Shown: one piece after another, positions 51,585-60,723 of the stretch
How the letters are laid out: each line of letters starts with the position of its first letter
Position numbering within the stretch: the first letter of the stretch is position 1
Assembly: GCF_014274685.1 (NCBI RefSeq)
Contig: NZ_CP060393.1
Span: 2,353,501 to 2,417,500, forward strand
DNA from: Edaphobacter sp. 4G125
GTDB taxonomy: Bacteria > Acidobacteriota > Terriglobia > Terriglobales > Acidobacteriaceae
DNA length: 64,000 nucleotides
Direction: 5' to 3'
Made by a program: the position numbers and the translations under genes
The notes under the pieces: generated by a model
Database searches by the model: none
The model's input: only the letters and a program-made list of their open reading frames with translations
Told to the model about the DNA's origin: nothing

Positions 51585-52892
51585 TCAGAGGACTTCGGGT
51601 GCGAGTTGGTCACGCATCGTTTCGCGGCGGCGGGCGAGAGATACTTTCTTGCCTTCGACCAAAACTTCAGCGGGACGTGGGCGGGAGTTGTAGTTTGAGG
51701 AGAGGCTCATGCCGTAGGCTCCGGCGTCGAGGATAGCGACGAGGTCACCGGGTCTAACCTGCGCAATAGCGCGATCACGAGCGAAGAAATCTCCGGACTC
51801 GCAAACGGGACCGACAACATCGGCAGTGATGGTCCCTTTGCTCGACGACTGACGGACGGGAATGATCTCGTGGTGAGCATGGTAGAGAGCAGGGCGGATG
51901 AGATCGTTCATCGCGGCGTCGGTGATAACAAAGGTCTTCGAACCGTTCTTTTTGATGACGACGACGCGAGTTAGAAGCGCACCTGCCTGAGCGACGAGGA
52001 AACGACCGGGTTCAAGAAGAAGATGCGCCGTCTCGTTTGCAAGACCTTTAGCGAGCGCGGCGGTGTAGCGCTCCACCTGATGCGCTGGATCGAAGGGAGC
52101 GTCGGAATAGTCGATGCCGAGACCGCCGCCCGCATCGATGGTGCGGATATTGTGGCCATCGCGGCGAAGCTCAGCAACAAGTGAGGTGACGCGCTCAAGG
52201 GCGGAGGCAAAGGGATCGACCTTGCGAATCTGAGAACCGATGTGAACGGAGACGCCGTAGGGCTCGAGCCACTTTGACTTCGCTGCGCGGCGATAAATGG
52301 CGCGGGCTATCTTAATGTCGATGCCGAACTTATGTTCAGACAGTCCCGTCGAGATATAAGGGTGGGTTTCGGCGAAGACGTCGGGATTGACGCGCAGAGC
52401 GAAGCGGGCACGGACCTTGAGTGCCTGGGCACGGGCCGCGACGAGGCCGAGTTCCTGTTCGGATTCGATGTTGAACTGGAGGATGCCGGCTTTGAGAGCG
52501 GCGTCGATCTCCCATGCTTGCTTGCCGACTCCGGAGAAGACGACTTTCTTGAGTGCAGGTTTGTGAGCGCGACGGACGCGTTCCAACTCGCCGCCGGAGA
52601 CGATATCGAAGCCAGCACCTTGGCGTCCGAGGAGCCGAAGGATCGCAAGGGAGGGATTGGCTTTGACTGCGTAGCAGACCGTGTGTGGGCGGTCTTGAAA
52701 TGCCTGCTGGAAGAGCTGGAAGCGCTCAGAGATCTGGGTGGCAGAGTAGACGTACAGAGGAGTTCCATACTGCTCTGCCAGAGAAGAAAGAGGGACGGAA
52801 TCACAGAGAAGGGTGCGGTTCTTATAGATAAAAGGGCGGGCGGGCGGAATGCTCTTTGATGTTGCTTTCTTCTTCAAAATTCTGACGCTCAC
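51585..52892 (-). CDS. lysA: Diaminopimelate decarboxylase
   Basis: Last enzyme of lysine synthesis: decarboxylates meso-diaminopimelate to L-lysine with PLP. The alanine-racemase-like barrel opens with YGTPLYVYSATQI and holds the PLP Lys in VCYAVKANPSLAILRLL; GSGGELERVRRA (SGGELERV here), GVSVHIGSQI and TIDAGGGLGIDY give the phosphate loop, and CESGDFFARDR the dimer-contributed Cys. The start is placed at a GTG (VSVRILKKK), giving 435 residues. A frame beginning 27 codons earlier lies inside a dispersed repeat and is not credible; a downstream TTG is also possible. Confidence 0.92.
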   Translation of the reverse strand: MSVRILKKKATSKSIPPARPFIYKNRTLLCDSVPLSSLAEQYGTPLYVYSATQISERFQLFQQAFQDRPHTVCYAVKANPSLAILRLLGRQGAGFDIVSGGELERVRRAHKPALKKVVFSGVGKQAWEIDAALKAGILQFNIESEQELGLVAARAQALKVRARFALRVNPDVFAETHPYISTGLSEHKFGIDIKIARAIYRRAAKSKWLEPYGVSVHIGSQIRKVDPFASALERVTSLVAELRRDGHNIRTIDAGGGLGIDYSDAPFDPAHQVERYTAALAKGLANETAHLLLEPGRFLVAQAGALLTRVVVIKKNGSKTFVITDAAMNDLIRPALYHAHHEIIPVRQSSSKGTITADVVGPVCESGDFFARDRAIAQVRPGDLVAILDAGAYGMSLSSNYNSRPRPAEVLVEGKKVSLARRRETMRDQLAPEVL

Positions 52893-52916
52893 ATGGTTGG
52901 TTTTGCTGAGGCGGTA

Positions 52917-52970
52917 AACCACAGATCCTTCGACTACGGGACCCTTTGGGTCCCTTCGCTCAGGATGACA
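52917..52970 (-). repeat. Dispersed CTGAGCGAAG-type repeat, copy 2
   Basis: On the minus strand it reads TGTCATCCTGAGCGAAG then GGGACCCAAAGGGTCCC (a hairpin) and GTCGAAGGATCTG. Ends are the same as copy 1 at 20877; the core differs. It lies just upstream of lysA and creates a spurious 5' extension of that reading frame. Confidence 0.8.
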
Positions 52971-53015
52971 CATTTCAAGATAGGACGTGAAGGATGCCTG
53001 GACTATGCGGGAACG

Positions 53016-53330
53016 CTAGACGGGATTCGAAGGGATCGCATAGGGCTCTTCGGGAATGATGATCCAGGCGACGAGATAGGCCAGGGCGCCGGCGCCGCTA
53101 AGACAGATGAGGGCCGCAATGATGCGAACGACGGTTACGTCCCATCCATAGCGAAGAGCGAAGGCGGCACACACCCCGGCGATCATTCGGTTATTTCGTG
53201 GGCGAACGAGACGATCAACGGCAAAGGGTGGAGGAACTGAAGAGGTGGCGCCTCCATTGATGGGGGCTCCGCAGGAGGAGCAGAAGCGGGAGGAGGGGTC
53301 CAACTTTGATCCGCAACGGGTACAGAACAT
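53016..53330 (-). CDS. Zinc-ribbon plus PspC-domain membrane protein
   Basis: A 104-residue protein with an N-terminal zinc ribbon (CTRCGSKLDPSSRFCSSCG, four Cys) and a PspC domain (RMIAGVCAAFALRYGWDVTVVRIIAALICL), then a membrane segment ending VAWIIIPEEP. PspC proteins sense or counteract membrane stress in the phage-shock response. The start MFCTRCG follows GGAGA at 5 bp; an upstream ATG is weaker. No pspA is nearby. Confidence 0.85.
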   Translation of the reverse strand: MFCTRCGSKLDPSSRFCSSCGAPINGGATSSVPPPFAVDRLVRPRNNRMIAGVCAAFALRYGWDVTVVRIIAALICLSGAGALAYLVAWIIIPEEPYAIPSNPV

Positions 53331-53449
53331 AGGAGATTCTCCGAAGGCCTTCATTTTACATAACTGGTCTAAGCCAGCCGACTGTTTCCTGACGAAGATA
53401 TACGGTGAGATGGCAGGAACAGTTCCGAGTAAGATCTTGCCGGAGAGAA

Positions 53450-54688
53450 CTACTTTCCTACATATGGCGTTCTGAGGTATTTGCGGGCAGCATCGGCCTG
53501 GGACTGATCGCCTCCACCGGCTGAAGCCAGTTTGTATTGCTCAACGGCCTTGTCACGCTGGCGAAGCAGGTCAAACATCTGTCCGGCGTTGAGCTGCGCA
53601 CGTCGCTTGAGCCAGTCGCTGCATTTCGGCTGGGAGGCGGCGTTAAGGTAGTTCTGCGCCGCGTCGGCAATCATATTTTGTCCGCGCTGAGTATCGGCCA
53701 GGCCGAAATACGTCATCTGAAGGCGAGCGTCGATGAAATAGCCAGGCTTGCGGGCATCGTCAAGGACCCGTTTGTAGACTGCGATGGCGGCCAGGCCCTC
53801 GCCCTTGTCCTTGGTGAGGTTGGCTTCTTCCAGCTGAAAGAGATAGTCGTGAGGGAATTCCTGGGCAAGTCCACGCTGGACGGTGAGAGCTTCGGCGTAG
53901 CGAGCATCATGGCGGAGGAACAGGGAGAGAGCTGTACGGCACTCAACACGGTTAACGACCCCCTGCGCGGCGCATTGGCGCAACAGGTCGAGACCTTTTT
54001 CCTTATTGCCGGTGACTCCCGTGATGCCAATCATGATGCGAAGAAAACGAGGCAGGGAAGCGACAGCAAACTGCTGGATGCCGACGGCCATCTTAGCGTC
54101 CGCGTAGTTTGGGTCGATGCGAAGAGCTTCCTCGCTGTCGGATCGGGAGGCAAATCCCTGACGAGCAGCCGCAACATAGCTGTGGTCGACGAGAGTGATG
54201 AATGCGGAGTGCATGCCGCGTGCATAGCCGCGAGCAAAATAGGCGTCCGCGTTATTAGGATTGGCCTTAATCTGCTGATCGCACATATCGATGACTGAAT
54301 TGGTCAGTTGCTCGATGCGATCACGCGTTGCTTGGGGAACGGGAACGTCACGTTTTGAGCTCAGAAAGGAATTATGCGCGTAGTAGGTGGTGTCGAGGAG
54401 ATCCTGATGGTAGAGCTCGCGAAAGACGAGTGTAAAGAGAATGTAGTTCGACGCCATGGGGTTCTGAGGGTTTGCCCGCTGGATGGCTTCGAAGCGAGAG
54501 AGTGCTCCATCGTAGTCGAGGTTATAGAACAGCACATGAGCTTCGCGGACCTCGGGGGTGAGGTTCAGGGGATTTGTATGGGCTGTGGCGGGCTGGGCAA
54601 AGAGGGATGGAAGAAGAAAGACAAGCAACAGAGGAAGGGCAGCCATGCGTCGCAGTATGGAGGGAGTGGCGGGGTGAGTATGCATCAT
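53450..54688 (-). CDS. Secreted TPR-type protein of unknown function
   Basis: A 412-residue exported protein with a signal peptide (ALPLLLVFLLPSLFAQPATA). Helical repeats of TPR type follow: EAHVLFYNLDYDGALSRFEAIQRANPQNP, then NNADAYFARGYARGMHSAF, and ending DKAVEQYKLASAGGGDQSQADAARKYL. No catalytic site is visible. TPR proteins usually mediate complex assembly; the partner is unknown. The start can be MMHTH or the second Met; both precede the signal peptide. Confidence 0.7.
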   Translation of the reverse strand: MMHTHPATPSILRRMAALPLLLVFLLPSLFAQPATAHTNPLNLTPEVREAHVLFYNLDYDGALSRFEAIQRANPQNPMASNYILFTLVFRELYHQDLLDTTYYAHNSFLSSKRDVPVPQATRDRIEQLTNSVIDMCDQQIKANPNNADAYFARGYARGMHSAFITLVDHSYVAAARQGFASRSDSEEALRIDPNYADAKMAVGIQQFAVASLPRFLRIMIGITGVTGNKEKGLDLLRQCAAQGVVNRVECRTALSLFLRHDARYAEALTVQRGLAQEFPHDYLFQLEEANLTKDKGEGLAAIAVYKRVLDDARKPGYFIDARLQMTYFGLADTQRGQNMIADAAQNYLNAASQPKCSDWLKRRAQLNAGQMFDLLRQRDKAVEQYKLASAGGGDQSQADAARKYLRTPYVGK

Positions 54689-54811
54689 GCGAGTTCTACA
54701 GAATGGTATAAAAGCCACTCCTGATGTTTTAGACGCCTCTGACCGTAGACTATAACCTCACTGACCGAAGATGGGTGGTCTACAAAGATTTTGTTGGGAT
54801 TGAGGGCAGGT

Positions 54812-55228
54812 ATGACACGGTTGGAATTGTTACGAGTTCTCGTGGGGCAGGCACACTCGAACGGGTTTCCATTTAAGAAATGGTACGTGTCTCGCCTGGG
54901 AGTGCCTTGGATCAGCTCGGATGCAGCCCTGGAGCTACTTTCGACCCAGAGGCGCTATTATGCGTTGCTGTTCTCCCATGAGTTTGCGCAGAACTTCTGG
55001 AAGGCAGGAGAGCTGATGACCTTCCAGGTGCCGACGCAGACATTTTCGCGCGCGATGCCCGACGGGAGTGTCCGCGTGGTAACGCGGAAGTCCTACACAA
55101 GACGCAGCGCAAGAGAAGATGTCTGGCGATATCACCTGGGGGAGATGGCTGTCGCGGAAGATCCTCTGCGGTACATTCGGCGATTCTTACGGGTCGCTGA
55201 AGACATGGATGAAGAGGTAGAGAGCTAG
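54812..55228 (+). CDS. Conserved hypothetical protein
   Basis: A 138-residue soluble protein I do not recognise. The start ATG (MTRLELLRV) follows GAGGGCAGG. Features: aromatic-rich N-terminus (FPFKKWYVSRLGVPWISS), a helix with FSHEFAQNFWKAGE, and a long charged C-terminal helix with Glu/Arg pairs (DPLRYIRRFLRVAEDMDEEVES). The composition is normal for a coding gene. Its stop overlaps the tail of the convergent DinB-type gene by 4 bp. Confidence 0.6.
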   Translation: MTRLELLRVLVGQAHSNGFPFKKWYVSRLGVPWISSDAALELLSTQRRYYALLFSHEFAQNFWKAGELMTFQVPTQTFSRAMPDGSVRVVTRKSYTRRSAREDVWRYHLGEMAVAEDPLRYIRRFLRVAEDMDEEVES

Positions 55229-55764
55229 ATGTGATATTCACGCCGGATGGAGAGGACCTGGCGGAGGTGGTGGCGCCCGTGAATCAGGTGGAAGCGTCGC
55301 CATTGCTGAATGGTCAGCGGCCCAAAGGCAAAGTGAGAAAAGCATGGGGTGGAGTGGAACTGTTGCTCGGCTCTGTCCAGAAGCAGGTCCAACGAGCTGA
55401 GATCCGCAGAGATTGCTGAACTGAGGGTGGCCCCATCGAATAGCGCGGTTGGGGATTCGGTCTGCGGGAGAGTGATGGAGGGTGCTTCGCGTCCACTAGG
55501 GAGATAGCCCAAGGTAATGACGACGAAGCGTGCCAATCGCTGGGATGGGGTTGCAGAGACGCGTGTGGGATACCCCTTGGCCAAGCGGTCTTCAAGAGAA
55601 GAAACGGTAGAGGAGTAGCTAAGCAGAAGATGCTCGACGATCTGATGGATATTCCAGCGGGAGGGATTCTCGCACGGATGCAACAAGGTCTGGGGCGCGT
55701 GGAGTCCGTGAAGCGCCTGGGAGCATTCGTCTCGCAGGGTATGGAGAAGGGGATTCACCAACAA
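55225..55764 (-). CDS. DinB superfamily protein (DUF1569-like)
   Basis: A 179-residue putative metal-binding four-helix protein. Candidate His ligands are in WNIHQIVEHLLLSY near residues 40-45 and FHLIHGRHHLRQVL near the C-terminus, the usual DinB pattern. The start is a TTG with no strong ribosome site; a following TTG or GTG is equally possible. The upstream space is short and shared with a divergent small gene. Function is unassigned. Confidence 0.75.
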   Translation of the reverse strand: MLVNPLLHTLRDECSQALHGLHAPQTLLHPCENPSRWNIHQIVEHLLLSYSSTVSSLEDRLAKGYPTRVSATPSQRLARFVVITLGYLPSGREAPSITLPQTESPTALFDGATLSSAISADLSSLDLLLDRAEQQFHSTPCFSHFAFGPLTIQQWRRFHLIHGRHHLRQVLSIRREYHI

Positions 55765-55783
55765 TCAAGGTACACTCAGAGAC

Positions 55784-56020
55784 ATGGTGGAAGGTATCCG
55801 GTTTCTTTGGCGCGCGACGCAAGGATACAGACTGCGGCCATGGCGAAGCCCCTATCTGAGGTGGCGTCTGGAGACGTACTCAGGAAAGAAGGCCGAGACT
55901 GTGCAGGTAAAGGACTTCTGGGCATTGGCCTGGGGCGAGCGTGGCCAGGCGTTGCGCTTTCTTCGCTGGGTGGGGGAGATGCGGAGATACGCAGAAGGAA
56001 CATCTGAGCGGCAGCTTTGA
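55784..56020 (+). CDS. Small conserved-looking protein of unknown function
   Basis: A 78-residue basic, Trp- and Arg-rich protein ([20 protein letters not shown], then [33 protein letters not shown]). The rhythm of Trp/Arg/Leu and the clean start suggest a real gene and not a shadow frame. I recall similar small frames in acidobacterial genomes but cannot search. It starts 19 bp from the divergent DinB-like gene and precedes rpsO by about 150 bp. Confidence 0.5.
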   Translation: MVEGIRFLWRATQGYRLRPWRSPYLRWRLETYSGKKAETVQVKDFWALAWGERGQALRFLRWVGEMRRYAEGTSERQL

Positions 56021-56174
56021 CTGCGGGTGCTTCCATGGGGCGGAGCCTGAACCTGAGAATGCACAGATTTTTATGCTACTTCGCGGGCTATCTCATTGCT
56101 CCTTAGAGGGAACATGCTATCCTAATCGAGACACGAAGAGTGGACTAGAGAAGAATCAGGAGTATACGAAAGCT

Positions 56175-56441
56175 GTGCTAGCACCTGCCAAAAAGACTGA
56201 CATTATTGCGAAATTTCGCACCCACGATTCCGACACCGGAAGCCCTGAAGTTCAGATTGCGATTCTGAGCGAGCGTATCGGGGAGCTGACGGAGCACTTC
56301 AAGACACACAAGAAGGATCACGGATCGCGCCGCGGCCTGCTGATGCTGGTCAGCAAGCGTCGTCGTCTGCTGGATTACCTGAAGAAGTGCGATGCCGACC
56401 GCTACCGCGATGTGATCGGTAAGTTGGGGATCCGCAAGTAA
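56175..56441 (+). CDS. rpsO: 30S ribosomal protein S15
   Basis: Primary 16S rRNA-binding protein of the small subunit platform. From a GTG start the protein has 88 residues ([14 protein letters not shown]), the usual length, with the invariant [38 protein letters not shown] and RLLDYLKK segments. AGGAG lies 12 bp before the GTG, a somewhat long spacing. It is followed by pnp, the classical rpsO-pnp arrangement. Confidence 0.95.
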   Translation: MLAPAKKTDIIAKFRTHDSDTGSPEVQIAILSERIGELTEHFKTHKKDHGSRRGLLMLVSKRRRLLDYLKKCDADRYRDVIGKLGIRK

Positions 56442-56776
56442 CCCGCATCTCCGGAGACATCATTTCAACCATGGAAGCATGCTCGGCCTGCTCTATTCCG
56501 GCAGCAGATTCCGCTGAGGGCTGCAAATGCCCCTATCGCTGGAGCCTCTGATGAAATCACTCGTGGCAAGCGGAATGATTGCCATGAAGGCTGGACGATA
56601 CGAGCCGGCGGAAGCCGAATCATCCCATGAAGAAATCTACAGAGTGCAGCCTGCCTACGGTCTGAAGTTAGAACGGACCGCAGGTAGACTGCGCTCTTTT
56701 TCGTGTATGCGGAGCAGATATCCGTTATGACGCGAACGAACAAGTTCCAATACGACGAGAGAAGAGAGAAAACACT
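56442..56776 (+). promoter_or_regulatory. rpsO-pnp intergenic leader with terminator-like hairpin
   Basis: A 335-bp spacer with no convincing gene. Near its end 56646-56663 pairs with 56675-56692 (GCAGCCTGCCTACGGTCT against GGACCGCAGGTAGACTGC; two mismatches, two G-U), followed by a T-rich run CTCTTTTTC at 56694-56702. This can act as terminator or attenuator and could be a processing site, as RNase III cleaves the rpsO-pnp leader in E. coli. The function here is inferred. Confidence 0.6.
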
Positions 56777-59176
56777 ATGAAGCAAGATGTGACTGTAGAG
56801 CTTGCCGGTGGCAAGCAGATTAAATTTGAGACGGGGCGTATGGCCAAGCAGGCTTCCGGCGCCGCGCTGACATCGAGCGGCGATAACGTTATTCTGGCGA
56901 CGGCAGTTGCTGCACCGGATCCAAAAGAAGGGATCGACTTCTTCCCGTTGACCGTTGAGTATCGCGAGTTCACCTACGCTGGCGGACGCATCCCCGGCGG
57001 CTTTATCAAGCGTGAGGGCCGACCGAGCGAGAAGGAGATCCTAACCAGCCGTCAGATCGATCGTCCGATCCGCCCTCTGTTCCCGGAAGCCTTCCGTAAC
57101 GAGACGCAGGTGGTTGCGTTTGTTTACTCCGCGGACAAGGAGAATGATCCAGATGTTCTCGGTATCAATGGTGCAAGCTGCGCGCTGGCATTGAGTGATA
57201 TTCCATTCCACGGCCCGGTTGGCGCGGTACGCATCGGTATTGTCGATGACCAGTTCATTGTGAATCCAACTTATGCGGAGCGCGAGAAGAGCAAGCTGAA
57301 CATTATGGTTGTCGGCACAAAAGACGGCATTGTGATGATCGAGTCCGGCGCACGCGAGATTACGGAAGAGCGCGTGGTCGATGCGATTGAGTTTGCCCAT
57401 GGTGAGATCAAGAAGATCTGCACCGCAATTGAGGACCTGGTTGCACGTGCAGGCAAGACGAAGCGCCTAGTAACGGCCGTTGAGACGGACAACGAATACA
57501 TGAGTGCTCTGAAGTCGAAGATCGGCGCGAAGCTAGCTGACGCACTCGACACAAAGAAGCACCCGAAGTTCGAGAGTTATGCGAAGGTCAAAGAGATTAA
57601 AGACGAGCTGAAGAGGGAGCTCCCGGAGGGCGATGCCGAAGCGGCCAAGAAGCTGAGCAAGTATTACGAGCTGCTGCGCGAGAACATATTCCGCGAGCAG
57701 GTGCTGAACGACCGCATCCGTCCCGACCACCGCGCGTTCGATGAGATTCGTGCGATCGCTATCGAAGTCGGCGTACTTCCACGTGTCCATGGTTCGGCGC
57801 TGTTTACCCGCGGCGAGACGCAAGCGCTGGTTTCAGCCACGCTCGGCGTGGCCGATGACGCACAACGTATTGAGACATACGAGGGTGAGCAGAAGCGTCG
57901 GTTCATGCTGCACTACAATTTCCCGCCGTTTTCGGTGGGTGAGGTTGGCAGGATGAGCGGCGTAGGACGCCGCGAAATCGGTCACGGCGCGCTGGCATCA
58001 AGGGCGATTGAAGCTGTGCTTCCGCCCGAGGACGAGTCGCCATACACGTTACGCGTTGTCTCGGACATTCTGGAGTCGAACGGCTCATCGTCGATGGCGA
58101 CGGTGTGCGGCGCTTCACTGTCGCTAATGCAAGCAGGAATTGCTCTGAAGGGCGCAGTTGCCGGAGTGGCGATGGGGCTGGTGAAGGAGGGCGACAAGTA
58201 CGCCATCCTGACCGACATCGCGGGCGCTGAGGACCACTACGGCGATATGGACTTCAAGGTGGCTGGTACGCGCAATGGCATTACCGCGCTACAGATGGAC
58301 ATCAAGATCATGGGGATTACGCCACAGATCATGCGCGAGGCGCTGGAGCAGGCTCGTCGTGGTCGCTTGTTCCTGTTGGACGAAATGGATGCTGTGATCG
58401 CAAGTGCGAAAGAGGAGAAGTCCAAGTTCGCTCCGCGTATCCACACAATGCAGATTCCCACGGATAAGATCCGCGATCTAATTGGGCCTGGTGGGAAGGT
58501 CATCCGTGGAATTGTCGATGCCACGGGAGTGAAGATCGATGTGGACGACTCCGGCAGAGTCAATGTTGCCTCCAGTGATGCTGATGGTTTGGAGCGCGCA
58601 ATTCAGATGATTACCGATCTGACAGCAGTTCCAGAGGTCGGCAAGACCTATCTCGGCAAGGTCGTCCGGCTGGCAGAGTTCGGCGCCTTCGTCGAGATTT
58701 TCCCCGGAACCGACGGACTGCTTCATGTCTCGGAGATTGCAGAGCATCGCGTCAAGGAAGTGAAGGACGAGTTGCGCGAAGGCGATCAGATTCTGGTGAA
58801 GGTCCTGGCCATCGAAGGCAACCGCATCAAACTCTCTCGCAAGGCCGTGCTCCGGGAGCAACGCGCTAAGCTGGGCCTGCCTGATCCTGCTCCGCAGGGT
58901 GGTGGCGACCACGAGGGACGTGGCCGCAGCCAGCAGCCAGCAACCACGGAGCCCGAAGGCCTCGATGATGAGGACGATGATTTCGACGGCGCCGAGGAGG
59001 AGGGGGAAGGCGAAGGAGAGCCCAACTTCAATCGCGCTGAGGGATCTCCTCAGGGAGCACCTCGTCAGGGAGGTGGACAAGGTCCATCAGGCCAGCGTCG
59101 TGGCGGTAACCGCAGGCGTCGTGGACGTCGTGGTGGTTCGGGTGGTGGCAGCTCCAATCAGGGCGGAAACCACTAA
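56777..59176 (+). CDS. pnp: Polyribonucleotide nucleotidyltransferase
   Basis: PNPase, a 3'-5' phosphorolytic exoribonuclease of RNA decay. The 799-residue protein has two RNase PH domains (EYREFTYAGGRIPGGFIKREGRPSEKE in short GGRIPGGFIKREGRPSE; second domain with RGETQALVSATLG), the KH domain near residue 555 (IGPGGKVIRGIVDATG) and the S1 domain about 621-693 (GKVVRLAEFGAFVEIFPG). After S1 a tail of about 105 residues has an acidic block (EGLDDEDDDFDGAEEEGE) and then an Arg/Gly block (RRGGNRRRRGRRGG), beyond the typical ending. A leader hairpin precedes it and a terminator follows. Confidence 0.96.
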   Translation: MKQDVTVELAGGKQIKFETGRMAKQASGAALTSSGDNVILATAVAAPDPKEGIDFFPLTVEYREFTYAGGRIPGGFIKREGRPSEKEILTSRQIDRPIRPLFPEAFRNETQVVAFVYSADKENDPDVLGINGASCALALSDIPFHGPVGAVRIGIVDDQFIVNPTYAEREKSKLNIMVVGTKDGIVMIESGAREITEERVVDAIEFAHGEIKKICTAIEDLVARAGKTKRLVTAVETDNEYMSALKSKIGAKLADALDTKKHPKFESYAKVKEIKDELKRELPEGDAEAAKKLSKYYELLRENIFREQVLNDRIRPDHRAFDEIRAIAIEVGVLPRVHGSALFTRGETQALVSATLGVADDAQRIETYEGEQKRRFMLHYNFPPFSVGEVGRMSGVGRREIGHGALASRAIEAVLPPEDESPYTLRVVSDILESNGSSSMATVCGASLSLMQAGIALKGAVAGVAMGLVKEGDKYAILTDIAGAEDHYGDMDFKVAGTRNGITALQMDIKIMGITPQIMREALEQARRGRLFLLDEMDAVIASAKEEKSKFAPRIHTMQIPTDKIRDLIGPGGKVIRGIVDATGVKIDVDDSGRVNVASSDADGLERAIQMITDLTAVPEVGKTYLGKVVRLAEFGAFVEIFPGTDGLLHVSEIAEHRVKEVKDELREGDQILVKVLAIEGNRIKLSRKAVLREQRAKLGLPDPAPQGGGDHEGRGRSQQPATTEPEGLDDEDDDFDGAEEEGEGEGEPNFNRAEGSPQGAPRQGGGQGPSGQRRGGNRRRRGRRGGSGGGSSNQGGNH

Positions 59177-59195
59177 ACAATCCGTATTAAATCAA

Positions 59196-59230
59196 TCAGG
59201 CCACACATCGCTGTGTGGCCTGATTTTTTT
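59196..59230 (+). terminator. Rho-independent terminator after pnp
   Basis: TCAGGCCACACA (59196-59207) pairs perfectly with TGTGTGGCCTGA (59212-59223) around TCGC, followed by seven T. Confidence 0.95.
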
Positions 59231-59280
59231 GTGCTGTCATGTATCCGAAGACAAGATAGAGAGAACTACGATCTCGCTGA

Positions 59281-60723
59281 TCAGTTCTGTGGGAGCAAGC
59301 TGGTATTCCACCCGCCTCCAAGAGCAATCTGAAGCCTGGCACTAGATACGATCCGTTCTGTAACTAATGCAGCGGCTGCACGCTCATTAGTTAGCTCGAT
59401 CGTCTGGTTGGTCAGGACTTCGAGATAGGGAACAAGACCTCGTTTGTAGCGCAGAGTAGATAGTTCTGTACTCCTTTTTGCGGCCTGGACCGCACGATCC
59501 TGAACAGTCGCTTCGTCTTCGAGAACGCGAAGAGCAGAGAGTTGGTCTTCAACGTCACGAAAAGCAGACAGCACCTGATCACGATAGAGAGCAGTCACCT
59601 GCTCTCGCTGTGCGATGGCCTGATCCACTTGGGCTTTTCGTCGGCCAGCATCGAATAGGAGCTCGTTGGCGGTGGGGCCAGCATTCCAGCCGGTGCTTCC
59701 CGTATTAAAGAGCTGATCGATCTGGCTGCTTTCTACGCTCCCACTTGCTCCCAGAATAATCGTGGGGAAATATGCCGATTTTGCGACACCAATGAGTGCA
59801 TTCGCAGAAGCGACACGCTTTTCTGCGGCGGCAATGTCCGGTCTCCGTTGAAGAACTTCCGAAGGGATTCCGGTGGGGATACTTGGAGGTTCACCGCTTA
59901 GAGGCTTTTCAGCAATATGGAAGCCTGTGGCCGGAACTCCAACAAGAACGGCGATAGCATGCTCCAGTTGAGCACGGCCCACACCCAAGTCAATCAGCTG
60001 AGCCCGGGTCTGTTCCAGTTGCGCTGTAGCTTGCTCGACGTCGCTCTCGGTGCTGAGACCACCACGAAAGCGGTCCTGAGTTAGCTTGAGCGCTTGCGAA
60101 TACGCGTCAAGAGTGTTGCGCAGCAACTGTGCCTGAAGATCGACGCCACGCAGCTGAAGGAAGCTGACGGCGAGCATCCCCTGCAAACTTAGCTTTGTGT
60201 TTGCCAGGTCTGCGGCCGATGCCTGCGCTGAAGCAGAGCTGGATTCGATTTGCCTGCGGACCCGTCCCCACAGATCCGGCTCCCATGAGATGTTCAACGG
60301 GATAAGAAAGTCCCAATAGCTCTGGGCTGCATTGGACGGACGCAACGGTCGCGTAGCCGAGATGCGATTCCGGTTTGCAGAGGCTCCGATGGAGACCGTG
60401 GGATAGAGCGACGACCTATTCTGTCGCACGAGATCATGTGCCTGTTCGTAGGCATGGAGCGCGGCAGCTATGCTTTGATTTGCATTGGCGCATCGCTGCT
60501 CCAGATCATTCAACTCAGCGTCACCATAAATTGTCCACCATGCTCCGCGGTCTGTTTCGTCGGCAGGCTTGGCCGAAGCCCAGTTGCCGTTGTGTCCGTC
60601 TTCACTATAAGCAGGCGGTGCAGGGACAGCGGGCGCTTTGTAGTTCGGCCCTACCCGGCATCCAGACAGAAGAAACACTGCCCCCGTGAAGGCGGCCGCT
60701 TTAAAGATTGCGGCTGACTTCAT
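59281..60723 (-). CDS. RND efflux outer-membrane lipoprotein (NodT/OprM family)
   Basis: Outer-membrane channel of a tripartite efflux pump. The 480-residue precursor carries a lipobox (FLLSGC, Cys at about residue 22), then VGPNYKAPAVPAPPAY, two structurally repeated OEP domains, and characteristic ELNDLEQRCANANQSIAAALHAYEQA and RRPDIAAAEKRVASANALIGVAKSAYFPTI (here RRPDIAAAEKRVASANA). Last gene of the operon after the permease and adaptor; its start overlaps the adaptor stop (ATGA). Confidence 0.93.
   Translation of the reverse strand: MKSAAIFKAAAFTGAVFLLSGCRVGPNYKAPAVPAPPAYSEDGHNGNWASAKPADETDRGAWWTIYGDAELNDLEQRCANANQSIAAALHAYEQAHDLVRQNRSSLYPTVSIGASANRNRISATRPLRPSNAAQSYWDFLIPLNISWEPDLWGRVRRQIESSSASAQASAADLANTKLSLQGMLAVSFLQLRGVDLQAQLLRNTLDAYSQALKLTQDRFRGGLSTESDVEQATAQLEQTRAQLIDLGVGRAQLEHAIAVLVGVPATGFHIAEKPLSGEPPSIPTGIPSEVLQRRPDIAAAEKRVASANALIGVAKSAYFPTIILGASGSVESSQIDQLFNTGSTGWNAGPTANELLFDAGRRKAQVDQAIAQREQVTALYRDQVLSAFRDVEDQLSALRVLEDEATVQDRAVQAAKRSTELSTLRYKRGLVPYLEVLTNQTIELTNERAAAALVTERIVSSARLQIALGGGWNTSLLPQN

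Noticed and set aside
56527-56730. 67-residue frame in the rpsO-pnp spacer
   Set aside because: It runs through the hairpin and T-run and has no recognisable features; treated as leader RNA.
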